63,108 nt of DNA from Salinisphaera orenii subsp. halophila YIM 95161 (GTDB lineage: Bacteria > Pseudomonadota > Gammaproteobacteria > Nevskiales > Salinisphaeraceae), in NCBI RefSeq assembly GCF_003732545.1, contig NZ_AYKF01000064.1, positions 1-63,108 of the forward strand. Reading direction: 5' to 3'. Below, in pieces: positions 27,109-34,795 of the stretch. Within the stretch, counting starts at the first letter, position 1; each line of letters begins with the position of its first letter. The notes beneath the pieces are model-generated. The model was not told the origin of the DNA. It was given only the letters and a program-made list of their open reading frames with translations, and did no database searches. The position numbers were made by a program, and so were the translations under genes.

Positions 27109-28743
27109 ATGGCAAGAAAACAAGAGCAATTCGCAATTCGTAAAAACCTCAAAGCTGGGGAGTTAGATGCTGAAGCTGATGAACAGCTCATGCAGGCTTG
27201 CTTTTACGATAAGGGGGATATCGATCTTCTAGCCGACGTCGAAGATCCCAAGGCCGTTATAGCTGGACGAACCGGGAGCGGCAAAACCGCTCTGCTGCTC
27301 CGACTCCAGCGTCAAGCCGAACATGCATCGATGCTCGATCCACACGATGTTTCGGTAAGGTTTCTGGAGAATTCAAATATAATCCAGTTTTTGAACGAAC
27401 TCGGAATCAAGCTTGATTTATTTTACCGCGTGCTTTGGCGACATGTTCTGACTGTTGAGCTTGTCAAATTAAGGTATGAACTAAAGAGTGAAAGCGATAG
27501 TCGTGGGTTCTGGAATTCTATAAAAGCCTGGGCGGGCAAAGATCAGGCAAAGAAAAAAGCTTTGGATTATTTTTCTGAGTGGGGTGATCGCTTCTGGATA
27601 AATACAGATGAGCATCTAAAAGAGTTGACTAAAAAGTTCTCAAAGGATGTTCAAGCCAATTTAAAGGCGAATGGCGAAGCGTTAGATCTCTCCGCAAACG
27701 GCGCGCGCCGTTTATCAGAAGAAACTAGGACTGAGCTGAAACAGAGAGCTTCAGAAGCTGTAAATAAAATTCAAATTCAGAAGCTTGATCAAGTTGTGCA
27801 GTTACTTGGCGACTATGCCTTCCGCGATCGGCAAAAACGTTACTACATTCTAATCGACAAACTGGATGAAGATTGGGCCGATACGCAGACGCGTCTTCAA
27901 TTTATACGAGCGCTCATTGAAGAAATAAAATATTTCCGCAATATTGGTCAGATAAAGATCATAATTGCTTTGCGTGTTGATCTTTTGCAGATTATTTTCG
28001 ATAAGACCAGGGGATCGGGCTTTCAGCAAGAAAAGTATGAGTCTTTGATTTGCTCGTTGCGTTGGGGCGAAGGCGAAATTAAGGCATTGATAGAAAAGCG
28101 TCTGAATAAAATTTTCGAAGATCAATACACTGGTCGTTCCCTAAGTTTTTCAGATATTTTCCCTAGCCCTAAGAAAGGTGGCGGGCAGAAGCCCGAAGAT
28201 TATATTATCGAGCGCACCTTGTTCAGGCCGAGAGACGCTCTTCAATACGTCAATGAGTGTTTTGAGTTAGCCGCTGATAGAGGGGGGATTTCTTGGCGCG
28301 TTATCCGTGGCGCAGAAGCCGTATATTCCCGCAAGCGCATGAACTCTCTCAAAGAAGAGTGGGAAGAAATATATCCAAATCTTATCGATACGCTCGAAGT
28401 GTTGCGCGGTCTAAAGTCGAGTTTTACCCGTTCCGATTTGAATGAGGATCGTATTGAGTCGGTTGCAGAAGTGGTATGTGGATCAGGAAGCTCGGATCCC
28501 TGTGTTGCGTGCATGGATAGATTCTATTCGCCTGATTCTAAAATAAAACAATTTGACCTAGTCTACGAGTTAATCGCTTGTTTCTACAGAATAGGCGCGA
28601 TCGGAATTAAGGTTAGCTCTTTAGATACGTTCTCTTGGTCCCATATAGACCAGCCATACATCGGAAAGTCTGAAGTTAAAAGATCGAACCAGCTAAAAAT
28701 ACATAAAATGCTTCATAGAGAGCTGGAAATAAAAGATTCCTGA
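27109..28743 (+). CDS. P-loop ATPase, resembling the Sll1717 family
   Basis: This 544-residue protein has a Walker A motif GRTGSGKTALLL at about residue 53 and a candidate Walker B YYILIDKLDEDW at about 245. The N-terminal sequence (RKNLKAGELDAEADEQL, then CFYDKGDIDLLADVEDPKAV) recalls the Sll1717-type P-loop ATPases, a family of unknown role that occurs in accessory DNA. The rest is charged and helical with no recognised domain. Its low GC contrasts with nrdB. The ATG abuts the T-tract of the nrdB terminator with no ribosome site, so the true start may be downstream (for example Met28 at 27190) or initiation unusual. Confidence 0.65.
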   Translation: MARKQEQFAIRKNLKAGELDAEADEQLMQACFYDKGDIDLLADVEDPKAVIAGRTGSGKTALLLRLQRQAEHASMLDPHDVSVRFLENSNIIQFLNELGIKLDLFYRVLWRHVLTVELVKLRYELKSESDSRGFWNSIKAWAGKDQAKKKALDYFSEWGDRFWINTDEHLKELTKKFSKDVQANLKANGEALDLSANGARRLSEETRTELKQRASEAVNKIQIQKLDQVVQLLGDYAFRDRQKRYYILIDKLDEDWADTQTRLQFIRALIEEIKYFRNIGQIKIIIALRVDLLQIIFDKTRGSGFQQEKYESLICSLRWGEGEIKALIEKRLNKIFEDQYTGRSLSFSDIFPSPKKGGGQKPEDYIIERTLFRPRDALQYVNECFELAADRGGISWRVIRGAEAVYSRKRMNSLKEEWEEIYPNLIDTLEVLRGLKSSFTRSDLNEDRIESVAEVVCGSGSSDPCVACMDRFYSPDSKIKQFDLVYELIACFYRIGAIGIKVSSLDTFSWSHIDQPYIGKSEVKRSNQLKIHKMLHRELEIKDS

Positions 28744-28848
28744 TTCTTGTCGCATGCGTCATTGCGTAATAGGGGACAGACTGAGCTGGTCCGGTTGTCA
28801 CGGTTGGGTAAATTAAGCGTCGGATTCGGACGCTTCCTCAAGGTGGAT

Positions 28849-29088
28849 TCACGTTCCAATCGCAACGCGGCCATTCTGCGTGAGCACTTCGTGGGGCGTT
28901 CGATAGCTGAGCCGTTTTCTAGGTCGATGATTGAGTAATTCGACGGCTTTGTCGAGTTCAGATTGATGAACCGGGTCGAGCGAGCGACGTTTCGGAAAGA
29001 ATTGTCGTAAAAGACCATTTGCGTTCTCGTTACAACCGCGCTGCCAAGGCGAATGAGGCCGTGCGAAGAAGACCCGGAAACCGGAACC
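28849..29088 (-). pseudogene. IS30-family transposase, C-terminal fragment
   Basis: A frame of about 79 codons ends at a TGA and reads FFARPHSPWQRGCNENANGL, then LRQFFPKRRS, LDKAVELLNHRPRKRLSYRT and PHEVL. These are the end of the catalytic domain of IS30-family transposases, including the DDE glutamate region. The first three quarters of the gene are missing; the break lies where the GGGGTCAG repeats begin (29089). It is therefore a dead remnant. Confidence 0.8.
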
Positions 29089-29160
29089 AGCAATGGGGTC
29101 AGATCTTGCACTGCCAGAGCAATGGGGTCAGATCTTGCACTGCCACATCACCAAAATCGA
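29089..29160 (+). repeat. Tandem pair of GGGGTCAGATCTTGCA repeats
   Basis: Two copies of a 29-base unit (starting 29089 and 29118; core AATGGGGTCAGATCTTGCAC) stand head to tail at the broken end of the IS30 fragment. The second copy extends into CCACATCACCAAAATCGA, which is also seen, with changes, after the copy at 29697. Related copies occur at 29744 and 30749. Confidence 0.85.
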
Positions 29161-29195
29161 AGTAAGTTAAGTAGGGTGGTAGATCGTTCCGGTCG

Positions 29196-29324
29196 GTGAC
29201 GTGGCTCGTGAACCGAGAAGCGATAGACGGAGTCGCCGGCTTTGCGTTCGTCCTGGTTGCCCACGTAATCCGCGAGCGTCAAGATGATGAGATTATTCGC
29301 GTCATCTCAGTGCTACACGCCATG
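29196..29324 (+). pseudogene. Remnant of a BrnT-type toxin, in frame with the following antitoxin
   Basis: The first 43 codons of a longer open frame read like the C-terminal half of the RNase toxin BrnT: DGVAGFAFVLVAHVIRERQD followed by DEIIRVISVLHA, matching the closing strands and the IRxIS motif of the family. The catalytic N-terminal half is absent, and no stop separates it from the brnA-like gene, so it is a truncated toxin with no likely activity. Confidence 0.6.
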
Positions 29325-29621
29325 AGCGAAAATAATACCAACAAGCCTGATTCCGCGGACCGAGAGCTAGGTCGGTTGGCCGCCATGTCGGGCGACGATA
29401 TCGATACGTCGGATATTCCTGAGGTGAGGAATTGGAGCCGTGCCGAGCGCGGCAAATTCTATCGGCCCGGAACGTCGGACAATGTGCCGCTATATCTCGA
29501 CCTGGAGGTTACGGTGTTTCTCAGGGCGCGCGCGGCGGCGCTAGGCATTCCGTTGCGTGACTTGGCTAACGAGATGCTTAGGAAGGATATTGAGTTGGTG
29601 CGGTCTGTTGAGCCTAAGTAA
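29322..29621 (+). CDS. BrnA-like antitoxin (orphan)
   Basis: This 99-residue protein has the central motif RLAAMSGDDIDTSDIPEV, the hallmark of BrnA/CopG-type antitoxins, then KFYRPGTSDNVPLYLDLEV and a C-terminal helix region (AALGIPLRDLANEMLRKDIE) likely used for dimerisation and DNA binding. The cognate BrnT toxin upstream is reduced to a fragment, so the antitoxin is an orphan. The start at MSENNTNK fits the position where BrnA normally overlaps the end of BrnT. Its codons are intermediate in GC. Confidence 0.7.
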   Translation: MSENNTNKPDSADRELGRLAAMSGDDIDTSDIPEVRNWSRAERGKFYRPGTSDNVPLYLDLEVTVFLRARAAALGIPLRDLANEMLRKDIELVRSVEPK

Positions 29622-29696
29622 GCTGGTGCTTCGGCACCGTGCAAGGCCTGATTCCGGCTTTCAAGTTCAAGAAAACAGCGAGGCGAACCATGAGGG

Positions 29697-29774
29697 AGCA
29701 ATGGGTTCAGGTCTTGCGTTGCCACATCGGTAGAATCGACCAGAGCAATGGGGTCAGGTCTTGTGTTTTGCATT
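29697..29774 (+). repeat. Two further GGGGTCAG-type repeats
   Basis: One copy (AATGGGTTCAGGTCTTGCGT) starts at 29697 and another (AATGGGGTCAGGTCTTGTGT) at 29744, 47 bases apart, in the gap between the antitoxin gene and the NERD gene. Both share the GGTCAGGTCTTG core with the other copies. Confidence 0.8.
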
Positions 29775-29824
29775 CTCTTGCGTTGCGCGCTAGCGTTGAG
29801 AGGTGGCCGTAGCGCGAGTGACAA

Positions 29825-30733
29825 ATGACTCAATATCTTTACCTCGTCGGATTTGCGCCGTTGCTTCCGATGTTGCCGCTGGTTGTGGCGTTATGGCTCC
29901 GAGAGCGCTGGAACTATCGGGAGATTAAACGGCTTCAGCGGCGTCATCCACTTACCCAAGGTCTTTTACGCCCGCCTGGTTATACGCTTGGGCAAGAGGT
30001 GGCGCGGCTTCAGATCGATGGCGCTTACCTTCTCTTCGAAGTGGTTATCTTTGGCGTCGGCATTTTAGTTATTGGTCTTGTGGCGCTCGCCACTCTCGGT
30101 TTGTCGTTCGGCGTTTCGTTGGTCGTTAGCCTGATTGCGCTAGGCGCTTATTCCCTATACCAGACAGTTCGTTGGCTTCGCCTGCTAGGCGAGTTGCGAC
30201 GTAAGCGACTTGGCTGGGAGGGGGAGCTCGCGACCGGCGAAGAACTCAACCACCTTATGCGCCGCGGCTACGCCGTTTTCCACGATCTGGAAGGCGAGAA
30301 GTTTAATATTGACCATGTTGCTGTTGGTCCAGGTGGAGTCTATGCGATAGAAACGAAGGCGCGGATGAAGCAGCGTCGTGAGGGCGTTGAAGATATGTGG
30401 CGGGCGACGTACAACGGCGAGCAAATTGATTTTGCGGGATATTCAACGGATGCGCCTATTGAGCAGGCGCGGCGAAACGCCGCTTGGTTGTCTAAATGGC
30501 TTGCGTCTGCGGTCGGCGAGCGAGTTACCACAAAGGCAGTCGTAGCGTTACCCGGCTGGTACGTTACGCGCACCGGCAAGTCTGACGTCAATGTGGTCAG
30601 TGCTCGCGAGGTCGAGGGCATGGTTCCCAAAACTCCAAGCGCACCTCTAACCGAAAAGTTGATTCAGCAAATCGCGCATCAATTGGATGCGCGGTGTAGG
30701 GACGTTGCCAAAAATCGGACCCCGCTTCGCTAG
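29825..30733 (+). CDS. Membrane protein with NERD nuclease-related domain
   Basis: This 302-residue protein has an N-terminal hydrophobic helix, two close hydrophobic helices at about 70-120, then a cytosolic NERD domain at about 133-240. The nuclease-like core is visible: GEELNHLMRRGYAVFHDLEG, then NIDHVAVGPGGVYAIETKAR with the Asp and Glu-x-Lys expected of this endonuclease-like fold. NERD proteins occur in DNA-processing and defence settings, but function here is unproven. GC is low, and GGGGTCAG repeats flank both ends. Confidence 0.82.
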   Translation: MTQYLYLVGFAPLLPMLPLVVALWLRERWNYREIKRLQRRHPLTQGLLRPPGYTLGQEVARLQIDGAYLLFEVVIFGVGILVIGLVALATLGLSFGVSLVVSLIALGAYSLYQTVRWLRLLGELRRKRLGWEGELATGEELNHLMRRGYAVFHDLEGEKFNIDHVAVGPGGVYAIETKARMKQRREGVEDMWRATYNGEQIDFAGYSTDAPIEQARRNAAWLSKWLASAVGERVTTKAVVALPGWYVTRTGKSDVNVVSAREVEGMVPKTPSAPLTEKLIQQIAHQLDARCRDVAKNRTPLR

Positions 30734-30748
30734 GTGTGAAGACGCGCT

Positions 30749-30782
30749 CGGGGTCAGGTCTTGCATTGTGCATTTATCAAAA
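30749..30782 (+). repeat. GGGGTCAG-type repeat downstream of the NERD gene
   Basis: The sequence GGGGTCAGGTCTTGCATTGT begins at 30750, sixteen bases after the NERD stop. A weaker echo (AGTCAAGTCTTG) follows near 30791. It closes the NERD gene on the right as the pair near 29697-29774 does on the left. Confidence 0.8.
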
Positions 30783-31018
30783 TGGCGTATAGTCAAGTCT
30801 TGTCGCTAGCGCCGCAGCCAACGGTCTGCAGATCAAGAGAGCTGGTTTGTTCATACGCGTCGTCGAGCGCAAAAGAGCGAGGCCAAATGAGGCCGCACAT
30901 CCATCTCTGCCGGAAGACATTCGCGTAGCGATTTGGCAATACACACGGTTATCGCGACGTGTGAGCTTGGCTGCAACGCGTTGCGCCATATCCCTAGTGC
31001 GGAGAGGACTCGGTACCG

Positions 31019-32170
31019 ATGCCCGATATCTTTGTTTGTGGTGACGTCGTCCATACCGAATACAGGGGCGGTGCGTTGTGCGGTGCGTCGTTGGTGCGCG
31101 AGATCCAGGCGGCCGATCTATCCGTCTGCAATTTCGAGGCGCCTATCCAGGGTCATGGTCGGCCGATCATCAAGGCGGGACCGCATCTGAGCCAGCCCAG
31201 GGAAGTGATCTCGCAGCTTCGCGAGGAAGGTTTCGATCTGCTGCTGCTCGCCAATAATCACATCATGGATTACGGCGAGGCGGCGCTTGGCGCGACCCTG
31301 GAAGCGGTCGGTGAGCAGGGTTTGGGCGCTATCGGTGCGGGCGAGGACGCCGACGCCGCGTATCGTCCCGTCGTGCAGGAGATCGACGGCGTCCGGATCG
31401 GTATGGTGAACGCGTGCGAGGCGCAGTTCGGTGTGCTCGACCTGAATGCGCCCAAAGGCGCAGCCGGCTATGGGTGGATCAATCATCCCCGGCTTGATCG
31501 CACGGTGCTGGAGTTGAAGCGCGATTGCGATTTCGTGTTGGTTTTCAGCCATGCCGGGCTGGAGAAATGGCCCATTCCGCAGAAGGAATGGCGGGAACGG
31601 TATCGCCATCTCTGCGCGCTGGGTGCGGACGCGGTCCTGGGTTGTCACCCACACGTGCCCCAGGGGTGGGAATGGTGGGGCGACTCGCTGATCGTTTACA
31701 GCCTGGGCAATTTCCAGTTCAACAGGAAACGACCGGCGACGGGCCAGAGTCACCACAGCTATGCCGTGAAGCTGCGCTTGCAGCGCGATCGACCGATGAC
31801 GTTCGAGCCCGTGTTTCACCACACCGAAAACGGCGTCGTGGAGCTCTCGTCAGCTTCGGAGCGTATCGATCTCGATGCGTTGAACCGCAAGCTCGAGCCC
31901 GGGGAATACGAAGCGCGTCACGAAGCGATGAGTTTGAAAACCTATCACGGCCGTATGGCTCAGCGTCTGGCGCGCTGCTCGTCGAAGTTTCCTACCGACG
32001 GCACTGTGACAGGTACCTTGCGGGAGCTTGCCGCGACAGCACTGGGCCGCCGCAGGGGCAGAGTCGATCGTAATATTCTGATGTTGCACACACTCCGTAA
32101 TGAAGCGTTCTACTATGCGGTGCGACATGCGCTGGAGATCATTCGCCGTGACGGCAATCAGCGGCTGTAG
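31019..32170 (+). CDS. CapA/PgsA-like phosphoesterase-fold protein
   Basis: This 383-residue protein belongs to the CapA group, which has a calcineurin-like phosphoesterase fold and includes proteins for poly-gamma-glutamate capsules. Conserved segments are VCNFEAPIQ, LLLLANNHIMDYGEAAL, FVLVFSHAGLEKW, GADAVLGCHPHVPQGWEWW and YSLGNFQFNR. No signal peptide or membrane helix is visible, so it is likely cytosolic, unlike exported CapA. No capsule genes are nearby. GC returns to the high values of the core genome here. Confidence 0.85.
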   Translation: MPDIFVCGDVVHTEYRGGALCGASLVREIQAADLSVCNFEAPIQGHGRPIIKAGPHLSQPREVISQLREEGFDLLLLANNHIMDYGEAALGATLEAVGEQGLGAIGAGEDADAAYRPVVQEIDGVRIGMVNACEAQFGVLDLNAPKGAAGYGWINHPRLDRTVLELKRDCDFVLVFSHAGLEKWPIPQKEWRERYRHLCALGADAVLGCHPHVPQGWEWWGDSLIVYSLGNFQFNRKRPATGQSHHSYAVKLRLQRDRPMTFEPVFHHTENGVVELSSASERIDLDALNRKLEPGEYEARHEAMSLKTYHGRMAQRLARCSSKFPTDGTVTGTLRELAATALGRRRGRVDRNILMLHTLRNEAFYYAVRHALEIIRRDGNQRL

Positions 32171-32230
32171 CGCCGTGGCGCGCTTGCATGCATTGCCGCG
32201 TAGCGCCGACTGGGCCATTAGGCGGCGCCC
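32167..32230. repeat. GTAG-headed palindromes, possible REP sequences
   Basis: GTAGCGCCG occurs twice, at 32167 and 32200. Each opens a palindrome: GCGCC-GT-GGCGC at 32169-32180 and GCGCCG...CGGCGC at 32202-32227. REP elements mobilised by the transposase type encoded just downstream classically start with a GTAG or GTGG head followed by such a stem. The assignment needs genome-wide copies to be convincing. Confidence 0.4.
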
Positions 32231-32258
32231 GGAATCGGGCAGAGGCCTTTAACCCGAT

Positions 32259-33107
32259 ATGGCTAGACCCTTACGCCTCGAATTCGCCGGTGCGCTCTAC
32301 CACGTCACCGCCCGCGGCGATCGACGCGAGCCGATCTACGAGGACGACGAGGACCGCCAGGCGTTTCTCGATGTGCTCGCCGACGTGGCCGGCCGCTTCA
32401 ACTGGTTGGTGCACGCCTATTGCGAGATGACCAACCACTACCACCTGCTCATCGAGACGCCGGACGGCAATCTGTCGAAGGGCATGCGGCAGTTGAACGG
32501 TGTGTATACCCAGTACAGCAACCGCCGGCACGGCCGGGTCGGGCATCTGCTCCAGGGGCGCTACAAGGCGATCCTCGTGCAGAAGGAGGCGTATTTGCTG
32601 GAGGTGGCGCGCTATATCGTGCTCAACCCGGTACGCGCGGACATGACGCGTAGCGCCGGCGACTGGCCCTGGAGCAGCTACCGCGCGACGGCGGGGCGCG
32701 CGGGCGTGCCGCGTTTTCTGACGACCGAGTGGATTCTGTCGGCCTTCGGCGAGCGGCTGAAGGAATCGCAGCTCGCGTATCGACGCTTCGTGAGCGAAGG
32801 CCGCGGCCAGCCGGCGCCGTGGGCCGCGTTGGTCAATCAGGTGCTGCTGGGCGACGACGCGTTCGTGGATCGCATGCGGTCGAAGCTCGAGCAGTCCAAT
32901 CGTTCGCTTGCCGAAGTGCCGCGCGCACAACGCGCCGGTCGCGCCCGGTCGCTGGCCGAGTACGCCGCCCGGAGCAATACGCGCAACGAAGCCATCGCGG
33001 CGGCCTATGCGTCCGGCGGTTACAGCATGGCCGAGATCGGCACGCATTTCGGTGTGCACTACTCGACCGTCAGCCGAGTCGTGCGGGCCGCCGAACGCGT
33101 TTCGTAG
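32259..33107 (+). mobile_element. REP-associated tyrosine transposase (RAYT) with C-terminal HTH
   Basis: This 282-residue Y1-type transposase starts MARPLRLEFAGALYHVTARG, with the HUH motif in MTNHYHLLIETPDG and the helix with the likely catalytic Tyr followed by VARYIVLNPVRADM. A C-terminal helix-turn-helix (YSMAEIGTHFGVHYSTVSRV) is typical of the longer RAYT group. Such proteins act on REP palindromes and rarely move themselves. It has high GC. A decayed copy of the same C-terminus lies at 33977-34030, so this family has been here twice. Confidence 0.92.
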
Positions 33108-33177
33108 ACGCCCGTCGCAACGCCCAATTCCCGTGCAACGGCGTCAAAAGCGTACAAAGTCGAAAGTGTTCTGAAGA

Positions 33178-33591
33178 TTAGTGAGGGTCGGGATCGTAAT
33201 CTTGAACTCGAACGACTCGGGCTTCGAACGGCGGTGTATCGAGTAGGCGCAGATCGCCTGTGACAAGCGTGGCAGCGGGCTCTGCGTACAACATATCCCA
33301 GAGGTGATTGTCGCCCTTATCGGGCGCACTGGAGCCGCTGGCCGCCGGTTCGCGCCACATCGCATGGTGGACGATGCGGGCCAGTAGCTCGTCGATCTGA
33401 GCTTCGCCGAGACCGTGGAGTTTGCGTATCTTCGGCCGCAACAGCGCGGCGCGATATTCGTCGAGTAGCGCGGCAGACAATAAAGGTCGCACCTGACCAC
33501 TCACTACGGCATCCAGCAATCGGGCAGTCGGCGCTGCCGGGTTGTGGGTGATAAGGCCCGCCACGATGACGTTCGTGTCGACGATGATCAT
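33178..33591 (-). CDS. PIN-domain toxin
   Basis: This 137-residue protein has the N-terminal acidic pocket MIIVDTNVIVAGL, with Asp5, and further acidic residues in LLDEYRAALL, APDKGDNHLWDML and TLVTGDLRLL. These features define PIN ribonucleases of toxin-antitoxin pairs, which cut RNA when free of antitoxin. It overlaps the antitoxin gene by four bases (ATGA), the usual order with antitoxin first. Confidence 0.9.
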   Translation of the reverse strand: MIIVDTNVIVAGLITHNPAAPTARLLDAVVSGQVRPLLSAALLDEYRAALLRPKIRKLHGLGEAQIDELLARIVHHAMWREPAASGSSAPDKGDNHLWDMLYAEPAATLVTGDLRLLDTPPFEARVVRVQDYDPDPH

Positions 33592-33827
33592 TTCCTACGG
33601 CGGGCGTCGTCGGTTTCTTCTATAGCCAGTGCCAGTGCCCGGTCTTCGTCCAAACCGGCGCGTTGACGCGCCTGGGCGAGTAAGTCCTCTGCTCGCGCAC
33701 GGGTTTTAATGCCGTACGCGTCGAGGCTTTCATCGATCAACTGAGTGATGGTCTTGCCGCTGCTCGCGGCAGCTTCCTTTAGTGCGGTCCGACGCTCGTC
33801 CGAGAGTGTGATGGTGAGTCGGGGCAT
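33588..33827 (-). CDS. Ribbon-helix-helix antitoxin partner of the PIN toxin
   Basis: This 79-residue protein starts MPRLTITLSDERRTALKEAA, a strand followed by helices as in CopG/Arc ribbon-helix-helix DNA-binding antitoxins. KTITQLIDESLDAYGI forms the second part of the fold, and the tail is rich in Ala and Glu, for toxin contact. It begins at the ATG at 33827; an in-frame start at 33857 would add ten residues without family support. Confidence 0.85.
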   Translation of the reverse strand: MPRLTITLSDERRTALKEAAASSGKTITQLIDESLDAYGIKTRARAEDLLAQARQRAGLDEDRALALAIEETDDARRRK

Positions 33828-34168
33828 GATTCGCAGCGTTGGTGATTTAACACACATACATCATAGCACCACCTAGGCATCGGCAATTTGAAGTACCTGG
33901 CGGCCATCGCCGTCTTTCTCCCATCTCGAAGATCCGGGCAGAGAAGCGCCGCGCACGATATGCCGGTTGCGTAAGCCATTGGCCACCTTCGGCGTGCGTT
34001 ACTCGACCGTCAGCCGAGTTGTTCGCACATGAAAACCGGCAGCGATCGATCGTGGGGCTGGGCAGAGGCGATCACGATGACTGTCTGGAATCATGATCAA
34101 GGGCGATTAGCGCTTGGCCATGCTCTTGCGGGCTAAAGCTGGATGATCCGGGTGTTGGGCCGGTCGTC
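33828..34168. other. 341-base gap holding a RAYT C-terminal remnant
   Basis: No intact gene is present. The part at 33977-34030 is a remnant that translates ATFGVRYSTVSRVVRT then stop, clearly derived from the helix-turn-helix end of a RAYT like the one at 32259-33107. The rest shows nothing recognisable. Confidence 0.7.
33977..34030 (+). pseudogene. Remnant of a second RAYT transposase, C-terminal HTH
   Basis: The 16 readable codons ATFGVRYSTVSRVVRT end at a TGA. They match the HTH end of the RAYT at 32259-33107 (THFGVHYSTVSRVVRA) and share the 19-base run ACTCGACCGTCAGCCGAGT. Everything upstream of the HTH has been lost. Confidence 0.75.
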
Positions 34169-34699
34169 TTAGATCGCCCGCGATGCGTGATACAGGCGCG
34201 CGATCGTGACGAGATTGGTCACGAGAATGAGTAATTCGGCTAGGGTGCCACCGAGCGAGCCCACCAGTAGATTGCTCACCACCCAGCAGAAAGCGGCGAC
34301 GGCGAGCAGCCAGCGCATGGGAATGCCGGCGAGCATGAACATGCCATAGGTGCCGATCAGCCCGGCGGCGAGCGCCCAGGCATCGCGCGGCGCGCTCCAG
34401 GTCAGCGCCGCTGCGACGAGCGTGGCCGCACACATGGCGAGCATCACTGCGGCGTGGCCCTTGTAGCGGCGAACCAGGTGAATACGCAGCACGATCAGCG
34501 CGGCAATCGCCGCAGCCGTCCAGCTGCGAAACATGACAAACTGCAGCGCGAACGCCACATTGGCGAACAGCAGGAGGAAGAAGAGCCGGTCGTCGCGCTT
34601 GCTGGCGAACCCGGCCACGCACAAGGCCAGCGCGATCAGGCCGAAGAGCTGTCCGGCCAGCCCGCGCGCCGAAATGTCGTCGAGCACTACCTTGTCCAA
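34169..34699 (-). CDS. YgjV-family inner-membrane protein
   Basis: This protein of about 170 residues has five to six hydrophobic helices and matches the YgjV (Imp-YgjV) family; the C-terminal GSLGGTLAELLILVTNLVTI and the region IPMRWLLAVAAFCWVVSNLL are the most recognisable parts. Function of the family is unknown. No ATG is found at the N-terminus; the listed start is a TTG, and a GTG four codons further in (34687) is a good alternative. It is transcribed with the HNH gene upstream, 96 bases apart. Confidence 0.75.
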   Translation of the reverse strand: MDKVVLDDISARGLAGQLFGLIALALCVAGFASKRDDRLFFLLLFANVAFALQFVMFRSWTAAAIAALIVLRIHLVRRYKGHAAVMLAMCAATLVAAALTWSAPRDAWALAAGLIGTYGMFMLAGIPMRWLLAVAAFCWVVSNLLVGSLGGTLAELLILVTNLVTIARLYHASRAI

Positions 34700-34795
34700 A
34701 CGCCGGGAAACGGATGGCTACGCTGCGGCAAGGTCGTTCGTCGATCAAGCGTTTTCGAAGACGATGATAGGCGGGAATGCTGTTGCGACGCCGCG

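Noticed and set aside
28713-29111. 132-codon minus-strand ORF in the repeat region
   Set aside because: It overlaps the IS30 fragment in another frame and has no recognisable protein content.
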